Positions 25,904 through 33,283 of a stretch of DNA of 41,843 nt are shown here, piece after piece. Position numbers and translations under genes: made by a program. The notes under the pieces were generated by a model. It searched no databases and had not been told where the DNA came from. It worked only from the letters and a program-made list of their open reading frames with translations. The stretch spans positions 1 to 41,843 of the forward strand of contig CALJVJ010000012.1 in NCBI GenBank assembly GCA_937974625.1. The letters are read 5' to 3'. This DNA is from an uncultured Saprospiraceae bacterium (GTDB taxonomy: Bacteria; Bacteroidota; Bacteroidia; Chitinophagales; Saprospiraceae). Numbering within the stretch: position 1 is the first letter of the stretch; every line of letters begins with the position of its first letter.

Positions 25904-26368
25904 ATGAAGAAGACTACCTTAAAATTACCACTCACGCCTTCCGAGAAAAAGAACCTAAGAAAAAACAAATCCAAAATAGCAGATATTCCTAATTACACCG
26001 TTAACGAATTAGGCGTCCTACTAGAAATACCATTGGTTCGTGCTAAAGAAATCCATACATTAGCTATTTTCCAACAAATTCCTTCTATCGGAATCAAATT
26101 TGCTGAAGATTTAGTCTTCATGGGCTATTTTTCTTTGTCAGAATTAGAAAATAAAGATGGCGCAAAATTGGTAGAGGAATATGAACGACTAAAAGGGTAC
26201 TGGATAGATTCTTGCGTAGAAGACCAATTTAGATTAGCCGTACATTATGCACAAATTAAAGATGACAGCAAAAAATGGTGGGATTTTACAGCAGCACGTA
26301 AAACGTATAGATTAGAAAATGGATATCCGGCAAATAGACCAAAAAAGGCATGGCATGAAGCCATATAA
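25904..26368 (+). CDS. Helix-hairpin-helix protein, Cdd1-like
   Basis: A 154-residue protein. The basic N-terminal tail (MKKTTLKLPLTPSEKKNLRKNKSK) is followed by a helix-hairpin-helix region (FQQIPSIGIKFAEDLVFMGYFSLSELENKD, about 57-86) and the Cdd1 signature CVEDQFRLAVHYAQ with KKWWDFTAARKTYR. In the Cdd1 (pathogenicity locus) family the HhH suggests non-specific DNA binding, but no function is established. It stands alone, 144 bp after the previous gene. Confidence 0.75.
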   Translation: MKKTTLKLPLTPSEKKNLRKNKSKIADIPNYTVNELGVLLEIPLVRAKEIHTLAIFQQIPSIGIKFAEDLVFMGYFSLSELENKDGAKLVEEYERLKGYWIDSCVEDQFRLAVHYAQIKDDSKKWWDFTAARKTYRLENGYPANRPKKAWHEAI

Positions 26369-26456
26369 ATAAGAAATCAGTTCAATTTCAACTCATACCG
26401 TACAGAATCGGCTCAAATTCTAAAATTAGAAGTTCTCTTAGGATTAAATACTTTCC

Positions 26457-26464
26457 TACCTTTG
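26457..26464 (+). promoter_or_regulatory. -7 box before dtd
   Basis: TACCTTTG is an exact TAnnTTTG match 44 bp before the dtd ATG. The second copy of the 30-bp repeat lies between it and the gene and would form part of the 5' UTR. Confidence 0.5.
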
Positions 26465-26470
26465 CAAAAA

Positions 26471-26500
26471 TTCATCGTTCATCATTCATAGTTCATCGTT
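26471..26500. repeat. 30-bp TTCATC-type repeat, copy 2
   Basis: Begins TTCATCGTTCATCATTCATA and continues GTTCATCGTT. It differs from copy 1 (25362-25391) at two positions and lies 8 bp before a start codon. Confidence 0.7.
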
Positions 26501-26507
26501 AAAAACC

Positions 26508-26960
26508 ATGCGCGTAATCATCCAAAGAGTCAGCGAAGCCTCCGTAACCATCAATAAAAAAATAAAATCTCAAATCAAACAAGGTTTTTTAATCTTATTA
26601 GGCATAGAACCGACAGATAATGCAGAGGATATCCAATGGTTATGCAAAAAAATAAGTGGTTTACGAGTTTTTGGAGATGAAAATGGTTTAATGAACGTTT
26701 CCATTAAAGATATTGCGGGAGAAATAATTGTGGTGAGTCAATTCACTTTACATGCGAGCACAAAGAAGGGCAATCGACCTTCTTTTATTAAAGCGGCCAA
26801 ACCAGATATAGCGATACCTTTATATGAACAATTCGTCAAACAATTAGGAATGGTATCAGGGCAGCCAGTTTATACGGGAGAATTTGGAGCAGATATGAAA
26901 GTAGCGTTAATAAATGATGGGCCAGTTACCATAATAATGGATTCTAAAAATAAAGAATAA
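26508..26960 (+). CDS. dtd: D-aminoacyl-tRNA deacylase
   Basis: Removes D-amino acids wrongly attached to tRNA (D-Tyr and others). The 150 residues contain the family's MRVIIQRVSEASVTI start, the SQFTLHAST active-site segment and the near-C-terminal VALINDGPVTIIMDS with the Gly-cisPro motif. Full-length and intact. Preceded by a TACCTTTG box and the 30-bp repeat. The next gene, a GHMP kinase, is 59 bp downstream on the same strand. Confidence 0.95.
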   Translation: MRVIIQRVSEASVTINKKIKSQIKQGFLILLGIEPTDNAEDIQWLCKKISGLRVFGDENGLMNVSIKDIAGEIIVVSQFTLHASTKKGNRPSFIKAAKPDIAIPLYEQFVKQLGMVSGQPVYTGEFGADMKVALINDGPVTIIMDSKNKE

Positions 26961-27019
26961 AACATAAAGAAGTCATAATTTAAAACAGCGTCTTTCAGCG
27001 TCAAAAATTAAAATAAACC

Positions 27020-27925
27020 TTGCAAAAATTCTACGCCAACGGGAAATTATTATTAACAGGGGAGTATCTAGTTTTAGATGGGGCATTAGCTGTGGCATTA
27101 CCTACAAAATTTGGTCAATCACTAACAGTCGAAAGCAACACAACACAAAATCTAATCTGGGAAAGTCAAAATTCTAAAAGTTATCCCTGGTTTCAACATA
27201 GTTACACACATTTACACGAAAAAATAGATAATAATCCAATCGCCGAACGACTTCGAGTGATTTTATTACAGGCGCAAAAGCAAAATCCAAAATTTATTAA
27301 CAAGTTAGTGGATAAAGTGACCACTAAACTAACGTTTCCAAGAGCTTGGGGTTTAGGAACCAGTTCCACTTTGATTCATTTGATTGCTCAATGGGCCAAG
27401 TGTGACCCTTTTGAATTATTATTCGAAGCATTTGGTGGTTCTGGATACGATATAGCTTGCGCAGGGGCGGGTGGTCCTATTGGTTATCAGCTACAGGCGA
27501 AGCACAAGCCCGTTTTTCAATCAGTAAATTTCAATCCTAGCTTCAAAAAGCAGTTATACTTCGTTTATTTAGATAAAAAACAGGATAGCAAGAAAGGAAT
27601 CGCTCGATATAGAGCTAAAGGGAAAGTTTCCGATGCAAAAATCCAAAAAATATCCACCTTATCCACCGAATTTATCAACATCAGTGGATTAAATAGCTTT
27701 CAAAAATTGATTAACGAACATGAAAATATCATTGCCGAATTAATTGGTTTCGACAAAGTAAAATCCATCTATTTTAGGGATTATTGGGGAAGTGTTAAGT
27801 CATTAGGCGCCTGGGGTGGAGACTTTGTTTTGGTGACAAGCGATAGAAATGAAAAAGAAACTAAAAAATATTTCAACGAAAAGGGATTTAATGTGTTTTT
27901 AAAGTATGAAGACTTAATTTTGTAG
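27020..27925 (+). CDS. GHMP kinase, mevalonate-pathway type
   Basis: Small-molecule kinase of the GHMP superfamily, likely a mevalonate or phosphomevalonate kinase of isoprenoid synthesis. Motif 1 is FYANGKLLLTGEYLVLDGALAVALP (residues 4-28), the ATP loop WGLGTSST (110-117), and SGYDIACAGAGGP (141-153) carries the catalytic Asp region. The only start that keeps motif 1 is TTG at 27020, since an in-frame stop lies 3 bases upstream (27014-27016). The length of 301 residues is normal. Which phosphorylation step it performs cannot be read from sequence. Confidence 0.8.
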   Translation: MQKFYANGKLLLTGEYLVLDGALAVALPTKFGQSLTVESNTTQNLIWESQNSKSYPWFQHSYTHLHEKIDNNPIAERLRVILLQAQKQNPKFINKLVDKVTTKLTFPRAWGLGTSSTLIHLIAQWAKCDPFELLFEAFGGSGYDIACAGAGGPIGYQLQAKHKPVFQSVNFNPSFKKQLYFVYLDKKQDSKKGIARYRAKGKVSDAKIQKISTLSTEFINISGLNSFQKLINEHENIIAELIGFDKVKSIYFRDYWGSVKSLGAWGGDFVLVTSDRNEKETKKYFNEKGFNVFLKYEDLIL

Positions 27926-28077
27926 TAATTTTGTTTTTAAAACACATGTCACATAGGCTTTTCGCATAGAAAACATAGTTTCTGGAGTTAGGCTTATTAA
28001 AAACAATGTGCAATATTTGAATAATCAAGGTATAGGTGACTGTAAACTGGGAGCCTTTTGCCAACAACTTTAATAAA

Positions 28078-28689
28078 ATGAGTACAGCAACTAAAAGTCC
28101 GGTGATGTTATACACTGAACAAACACCAAATCCAGAATCTTTAAAATTTGTCACGAATAGAATGTTGTACCAAGGTACAGCAGATTTTAGAGAAGAGGAA
28201 TTGGCAAGAGAATGGTCTCCAATTGCATCTGCTTTATTTGACCAACCTTATACTAAAGGAGTTTATGTGTGTAATAACTTCGTGACGATTACCAAAGAAA
28301 TCAATTATGCTTGGGAAGATATCATGTTACAAGCCAAAAAATTCATCAAAAACTATATTGAAGAAGGTGGTGAAATTATGAATGATGGTTTTGAAGCAGC
28401 CATGGCTGAAATCGAAGCAGAAAAAGGAGATAGTTATGAATATTCTGGTGATGAAGCAGAATTAGTACAAAAAATTAAGGACTTATTGGATACCTATGTA
28501 CGACCAGCTGTAGAAATGGATGGTGGAAATATCGCGTTTAAGTCTTTCAAAGATGGGATAGTTACCGTAATTCTTCAAGGTTCTTGTAGCGGATGTCCTT
28601 CCTCTACTGTTACTTTGAAATCTGGAATTGAAGGAATGCTACAACGAATGATTCCAGAAGTGAAGGAAGTGGTATCTGAAATGGGGTAG
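28078..28689 (+). CDS. nfu: NifU-like Fe-S scaffold protein
   Basis: A 203-residue Fe-S cluster carrier. An Nfu N-terminal domain (about residues 8-95, TEQTPNPESLKFVTNRML) precedes the NifU C-terminal domain (about 120-200) with the cluster-binding CSGC at Cys170 and Cys173. The ATG at 28078 is preferred over a GTG at 28036, because Nfu_N starts soon after it. It is a single gene between the GHMP kinase and xth and is followed by a hairpin. Confidence 0.92.
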   Translation: MSTATKSPVMLYTEQTPNPESLKFVTNRMLYQGTADFREEELAREWSPIASALFDQPYTKGVYVCNNFVTITKEINYAWEDIMLQAKKFIKNYIEEGGEIMNDGFEAAMAEIEAEKGDSYEYSGDEAELVQKIKDLLDTYVRPAVEMDGGNIAFKSFKDGIVTVILQGSCSGCPSSTVTLKSGIEGMLQRMIPEVKEVVSEMG

Positions 28690-28745
28690 TATTAAATGAT
28701 AAATGGTAATTGATGAATAATCTGTCCATTCATTTTCAATAAAAA

Positions 28746-28778
28746 TAAAAGGCATGGTTTAGAATCGTGTCTTTTTTT
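28746..28778 (+). terminator. Hairpin terminator after nfu
   Basis: AAAGGCATG pairs with CGTGTCTTT with G-U wobbles, extended by a few inner pairs, followed by seven T. It is about 60 bp after the nfu stop. Confidence 0.7.
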
Positions 28779-28820
28779 ATGTCTATTTTCGGGTTTTCAA
28801 AAATCTAAAAGTTATTCCGT

Positions 28821-28841
28821 TTACCAACAAACTTACCAACA
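28821..28841. repeat. Paired TTACCAACA motifs before xth
   Basis: The 9-mer occurs at 28821-28829 and 28833-28841, one base before the ATG. The same 9-mer forms an inverted pair at 32176-32195. Confidence 0.4.
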
Positions 28842-28842
28842 G

Positions 28843-29604
28843 ATGTTAAAAATTATTTCCTATAATGTCAATGGGATTCGTGCAGCAATAAAAAAAGGCT
28901 TAGTAGAATTCGTAGCCGCTAATGATTATGATATGATATGTATTCAAGAAACCAAAGCTCAATCCGAACAAGTCGATATGACTGCGTTTGAAGAGTTGGG
29001 CTATCATCATAATTGGTATTCTGCAGAGAAAAAAGGATATAGTGGAGTACTTACTTTAAGTAAGCAAAAGCCCGACTTAGTAGTAAAAGGTATGGGAATT
29101 GAGGATTATGACAAGGAAGGACGTATGATTCGGACAGATTTTGGCGAAATTACCTTGTTGAATTGTTATTTTCCGTCGGGTACATCAGGGGATGAACGAC
29201 AAAATTTTAAATACGAATTTCTCAAGGACATTTTTTTGTGGATAAAAGCATTAAAAAAAGAAAGAAAGCAAGTCATTTTAGTTGGCGATTATAATATTGC
29301 ACATACGGAGATGGATATTCATAATCCAAAATCAAAGAATTCAGGATTCTTACCAGAAGAAAGAGCATGGATGACCAAATGGTTTTCAAGTGGAATGATA
29401 GATAGCTATCGGCATTTGAATCCAGAAAAAGTAGAGTACAGCTGGTGGAGTTATAGAGCAAATGCTCGAGCTAATAATAAAGGGTGGCGGATAGATTATC
29501 AATCAGTAACAGAAAACCTAAAAGATAAATTAGTAGAATCTTATCACATTGAAGAAGCTAGACAATCAGACCATTGTCCGCTATATTTAAAATTAGATGT
29601 TTAA
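28843..29604 (+). CDS. xth: Exodeoxyribonuclease III / AP endonuclease
   Basis: DNA repair nuclease of the EEP superfamily: AP-site incision and 3'-5' exonuclease. Catalytic segments in order are SYNVNGIRAA (residues 6-15), IQETKAQ with metal-ligand Glu36, GDYNIAHTEMD (Asp/Asn), YSWWSYRANARANNKGWRIDY, and the C-terminal SDHCPL with the catalytic His. The length of 253 residues is normal. Two TTACCAACA repeats precede its ATG directly (28821-28829, 28833-28841). Confidence 0.95.
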   Translation: MLKIISYNVNGIRAAIKKGLVEFVAANDYDMICIQETKAQSEQVDMTAFEELGYHHNWYSAEKKGYSGVLTLSKQKPDLVVKGMGIEDYDKEGRMIRTDFGEITLLNCYFPSGTSGDERQNFKYEFLKDIFLWIKALKKERKQVILVGDYNIAHTEMDIHNPKSKNSGFLPEERAWMTKWFSSGMIDSYRHLNPEKVEYSWWSYRANARANNKGWRIDYQSVTENLKDKLVESYHIEEARQSDHCPLYLKLDV

Positions 29605-29633
29605 TAATTAATTTTTTCATTTTCATTAATTTT

Positions 29634-29676
29634 AAAAAGCGATGAAGAATTATTTAAAAATTCTTCACCGCTTTTT
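29634..29676 (+). terminator. Terminator after xth
   Basis: The arms AAAAAGCG/CGCTTTTT and GAAGAAT/ATTCTTC are separated by a one-mismatch bulge, with a 9-nt AT loop and a T-run. It is 30 bp after the stop. Confidence 0.8.
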
Positions 29677-30967
29677 TTATGTCTTATTCTCACAATTAAA
29701 AATGAAGCAAAATTAAAAAAAGTATTTTTCCACAAAAAAGTAAAATCATATTCATCAAAAATAAATTTAAACCTACAAAACGGATAGATACTCAAGACCA
29801 ATTTGGTCAATCAGCTTCATTTATAAAGAATACTATTGGTCCAAATTCTTTCCAAAAGCCTAATAAACACTAGAATTAGGCGTAAAAAAGCACTAAAAAG
29901 CACGTAATCTAATTGTTTAAACGCTTTTTCCTTAAATTATACTGGACTATGATACAGGATGCTTTAAAATACGCGATTCTCAGGCCCATTATTTTTGAGC
30001 AAATTCGCTAGTTATTAACAACTGTGGAAAACCATGTTAATAAAGTTAATAAGAAAAAAAATCCGTTGATAAATGCCAAAATTGAAGTTAGTAATTATAG
30101 TTTTCTAAAAATTTTTCAACAATTTTCTTTTGATAATCATATTCATTCCAAATTATCAAAGTCCACTAATTACCCAATCGTTCATAAAGTAATTTGTTTC
30201 GTTCTTAAAAAATGGTTTCCCTTCAAATCATTCAATCATCTTGCTATTTCCATTTTATTTCAAGGACCTCATAATAGGAGCAAAATAAAAGTTATAAATT
30301 GAAATCTCAATTCAATTTAATTCGGCGATAAAATAACCTCAGAACCAATAATTATTTTACAAGCTATTTTAAAGGAACTATTATAATCCTACAATTCTAT
30401 AATTGGACCAAAAATACTTTTAGATACGCCTCATTATTTTATAAAATAATGACAATGATATTTAAGAAATAGGCTGACCTTTGTGTTATAATATTAAGTT
30501 TGATAAAATGTAAATAGTAAATAAAAGATTTTTCTAGCCAAAATACCTGTTAGAATAGTGTCAGTAACTGTGGAAAGGAGTGTGTATTAAGTATAAGTTC
30601 ACCACATTTACTCACAAAGCAAAGAGGAGGTACATCAAAAATAGGAGTTAGTAACAAAAAGAGACTAGGCTACTAACAGAATGGAGATTGATTGCCAATA
30701 AACAAAAAAGAAAAAAGAGTTAATAGAAAAGTTCTCCACGTAATTGTGAAGAAACCCCTAATGTCTTGATATCAAAGGGTTTTCACCCAGAATAAGCTGT
30801 TAATAAGAACGTAGAAAAGTTAACAATGAATTCATCAAGGTTTATAAGAAATTAATATTCACAAACTAACACCCTTAATGATGGAGAACTTTTTTTTTAA
30901 TTTAAATTATAATCCATTAATAAGATATTAGAAGTGTGTATAAAAGTTTGAAATTTAAAAAGTTGAA
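29677..30967. other. Gene-free 1.3-kb region; candidate replication origin
   Basis: No ORF here looks like a gene. DnaA-box-like 9-mers: TTTTCCACA (29726-29734); a tight group TTATTAACA (30012-30020), TGTGGAAAA (30023-30031), TGTTAATAA (30035-30043); TGTGGAAAG (30569-30577); TGTGTATTA (30581-30589); TGTTAATAA (30799-30807); TGTGTATAA (30935-30943). A perfect 22-bp AT palindrome is at 30431-30452. Other structure: palindromes GACCAATTTGGTC (29796-29808), TTGGTCCAA and its complement TTGGACCAA, and a hairpin with arms GTTAGTA/TACTAAC (30647-30677). An A-T rich zone lies around 30360-30540. The oriC call is inference. A structured RNA is the main alternative. Confidence 0.4.
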
Positions 30968-32071
30968 ATGAAAAAAGAAGTAGTTGAGCAAATCACTTTT
31001 TCTAAAAAGAAAGAGGCTCCAAAAGATTCAATAAGCAAAGCTGTCCAGATTTGGTTATTCATTGGAGTAGCAATGGTTTTTATACAAGTTGTTATCGGAG
31101 GAGTTACTCGGTTAACAGATTCCGGTTTGTCCATCACAGAATGGGCGGTCATTCAAGGAACAATACCTCCATTAAATGAGGCAGAGTGGATAACTGCTTT
31201 TGAACAATACAAGATAGCCGCCAAGAAACAATATGAGACAATTCATGCAGATATGGATTTATCGGGGTTTAAAGTGATTTATTTTTGGGAATTTTTTCAT
31301 CGTTTTTGGGCCAGGACTTTAGGATTTGTCTTTTTATTTCCTTTCTTATTTTTTCTCTGGACTAAGCAAATTCCTAACTGGTTGTTGAAAAGGTTGGGGA
31401 TAACGGTCGGATTGGCTGCAATTGTGGCCACATTTGGCTGGATAATGGTTGCTAGTGGCTTAAACACGGATAATCGAACTTGGGTAAGTGCTTATAAGTT
31501 AGTTGGTCACCTATCGCTTGCGACGATTTTATTCGGATATTTAGTTTGGACTTGGTTTATGGCTCGGCAACCTTCAACAGAGGATGCTCATTTAGTAAAT
31601 TTTAAAAAATTAGGTTGGGGTATAGCTGGCGTATTAATGATTCAAATAATTTTTGGTGGATTGATGGCAGGTATGAGAGCAGGATTGGTACATCCATATT
31701 TCCCATTTTTTGTAGAAGGAGAGCGACTTTTAAGTGCTTTGAATGGAGGTTCTGCAGATATTGTTGATTACGAAGGGAGTGCATCTATCAAAGCTTTTGT
31801 GCAAATTTTGCATCGAAGTACTGCTTATATCCTATCTGCAATAATTATTTACTTTTTTGTAAAGATTCGAAAAGAAAAGATATCTAATAAACTTCGCTTT
31901 GGCAATTCATTATTATTAGGCATGTTAGGTATTCAATTTTTACTAGGGATATTAACAATTATGAACTGTTTTGGTCGAGTTCCACTAGCTTATGGAGCAA
32001 TGCATCAGGCAGGAGCACTAATTTTGTTAGCTTTTTTATTATATGTTAATTTTCAATTTAAACAAAGATAG
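30968..32071 (+). CDS. ctaA: Heme A synthase (COX15/CtaA)
   Basis: Oxidises the heme O methyl group to formyl, making heme A for cytochrome oxidase in the inner membrane. A 367-residue protein with about eight membrane helices and the four conserved heme-ligand histidines in EFFHRFWAR, VGHLSLA, QILHRSTAY and AMHQAGA. The family start motif VIGGVTRLTDSGLSITEW is present. No other heme or oxidase gene is adjacent. It directly follows the 1.3-kb non-coding region. Confidence 0.93.
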   Translation: MKKEVVEQITFSKKKEAPKDSISKAVQIWLFIGVAMVFIQVVIGGVTRLTDSGLSITEWAVIQGTIPPLNEAEWITAFEQYKIAAKKQYETIHADMDLSGFKVIYFWEFFHRFWARTLGFVFLFPFLFFLWTKQIPNWLLKRLGITVGLAAIVATFGWIMVASGLNTDNRTWVSAYKLVGHLSLATILFGYLVWTWFMARQPSTEDAHLVNFKKLGWGIAGVLMIQIIFGGLMAGMRAGLVHPYFPFFVEGERLLSALNGGSADIVDYEGSASIKAFVQILHRSTAYILSAIIIYFFVKIRKEKISNKLRFGNSLLLGMLGIQFLLGILTIMNCFGRVPLAYGAMHQAGALILLAFLLYVNFQFKQR

Positions 32072-32424
32072 TCAGTATTTTAAATATAATAGTTTGTTGA
32101 CATTTGTTAATAAAAGTGTTTATAATTGAGCAAATAGTGGATAAGTTGCCCTTATTTTTAAAGTTACAAACATGTTTACCAACATTTGTTGGTAAGTGAT
32201 TTTCAGAAACATTGCTCTGCAAATTTTAAATTTCTTAAAATATAAAATAAATAATTATATTTTATATTCAAATGTAATTATAAAATAGCTAGTTTTGACC
32301 ATAAAATTGCCATGACGAAATAAAAGTGATAAATTTGTGATATAATAATTTACGGGAATAATAGTATTTAAATACCTTAAGCTATTAATCTTAAAAACTC
32401 ACTTTATTTTTATTAAATACCTAG
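32072..32424. other. AT-rich spacer with palindrome and DnaA-box-like motifs
   Basis: A 353-bp gap. TGTTAATAA (32105-32113), TGTTTATAA (32117-32125) and AGTGGATAA (32136-32144) resemble DnaA boxes. TTACCAACA-TT-TGTTGGTAA (32176-32195) is a perfect inverted repeat. The rest is nearly pure A/T. No gene or clear -7 promoter was found. Confidence 0.3.
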
Positions 32425-33204
32425 ATGGAATATCAACTTAGGGAAGAAGGAAAATTCAAATACATTGAAACAGAGGGGAAGGGCGAAACACTAATGTTAC
32501 TACATGGCCTATTTGGTGCATTAAGTAATTTTCAAGGCATAATCAACCATTTTGCAAAAACGCATAATGTAGTAGTACCGATGCTACCTATTTTTGACTT
32601 ACCAATTAGAAAAGTAGGATTAGGAGGTTTAGTCGACCATGTGATTGATTTTGTTGCTTACAAGAAGTATGGAAAAGTAAATGTCTTAGGAAATTCTTTA
32701 GGCGGTCATGTCTCCCTTTTGTATGCGTTGGCAAAACCTGAACAAATCCGTTCTATCACATTGACCGGTAGTTCTGGATTATTTGAAAATTCGTTAGGGT
32801 CTACTTTTCCAAAGCGAGGCAATTATGAGTTTATCAAGAATAAGACAGAGGATATCTTCCATAATAAAGAAGTAGCAACAAAAGAATTAGTAGATGAGGT
32901 ATTTACCACTGTAAACGATAGAAATAAAGCTATCCGAATTATAGCGTGTGCAAAATCTGCGGTTCGACATAACTTAGGAGATAAGCTGTATCAGATTAAA
33001 GCACCTACCCTATTGATATGGGGAAAAGAAGATACGGTTACACCAAAATTTGTAGGAGAGAAATTTAATGAGTTAATTGACAACTCACAATTATTTATAG
33101 TGGACGAATGTGGTCATGCACCAATGATGGAGCGACCAGAAGTTTTTAACCATATTTTAGATGATTTTTTTGCGGAGTTAGCTAATCGAAAAGAGACAGC
33201 GTAA
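32425..33204 (+). CDS. Alpha/beta hydrolase
   Basis: A 259-residue hydrolase. The nucleophile elbow GNSLGGH gives Ser91; the acid is Asp203 in LLIWGKEDTVTP and the base is His231 in DECGHAPMMERPE. The oxyanion loop is LLHGLFG (25-31). No signal peptide, so cytoplasmic. Substrate unknown; such proteins include esterases, haloperoxidase-like and C-C hydrolases. It converges on the DUF4175 gene across a strong terminator. The stop codon overlaps an 18-bp palindrome (33202-33219). Confidence 0.9.
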   Translation: MEYQLREEGKFKYIETEGKGETLMLLHGLFGALSNFQGIINHFAKTHNVVVPMLPIFDLPIRKVGLGGLVDHVIDFVAYKKYGKVNVLGNSLGGHVSLLYALAKPEQIRSITLTGSSGLFENSLGSTFPKRGNYEFIKNKTEDIFHNKEVATKELVDEVFTTVNDRNKAIRIIACAKSAVRHNLGDKLYQIKAPTLLIWGKEDTVTPKFVGEKFNELIDNSQLFIVDECGHAPMMERPEVFNHILDDFFAELANRKETA

Positions 33205-33228
33205 TTTTTCGAAAAATTATAGAGAATT

Positions 33229-33266
33229 AAAAAGCGGTAGTCAAAATATTTTGACTACCGCTTTTT
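33229..33266. terminator. Perfect bidirectional terminator between convergent genes
   Basis: The 38-bp sequence is fully self-complementary, with a GCGGTAGTC arm, A-run on the left and T-run on the right. It serves both the hydrolase (+) and the DUF4175 gene (-). A second perfect palindrome of 18 bp (33202-33219) overlaps the hydrolase stop. Confidence 0.9.
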
Positions 33267-33283
33267 TCGTGAAAGTGTTTATT

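Noticed and set aside
30024..30302. 92-codon plus-strand ORF from a GTG start inside the candidate origin region
   Set aside because: It begins in the middle of the DnaA-like group, has no recognisable motif or promoter, and its Lys/Phe/Ser/Ile/Asn content is what random AT-rich DNA gives.
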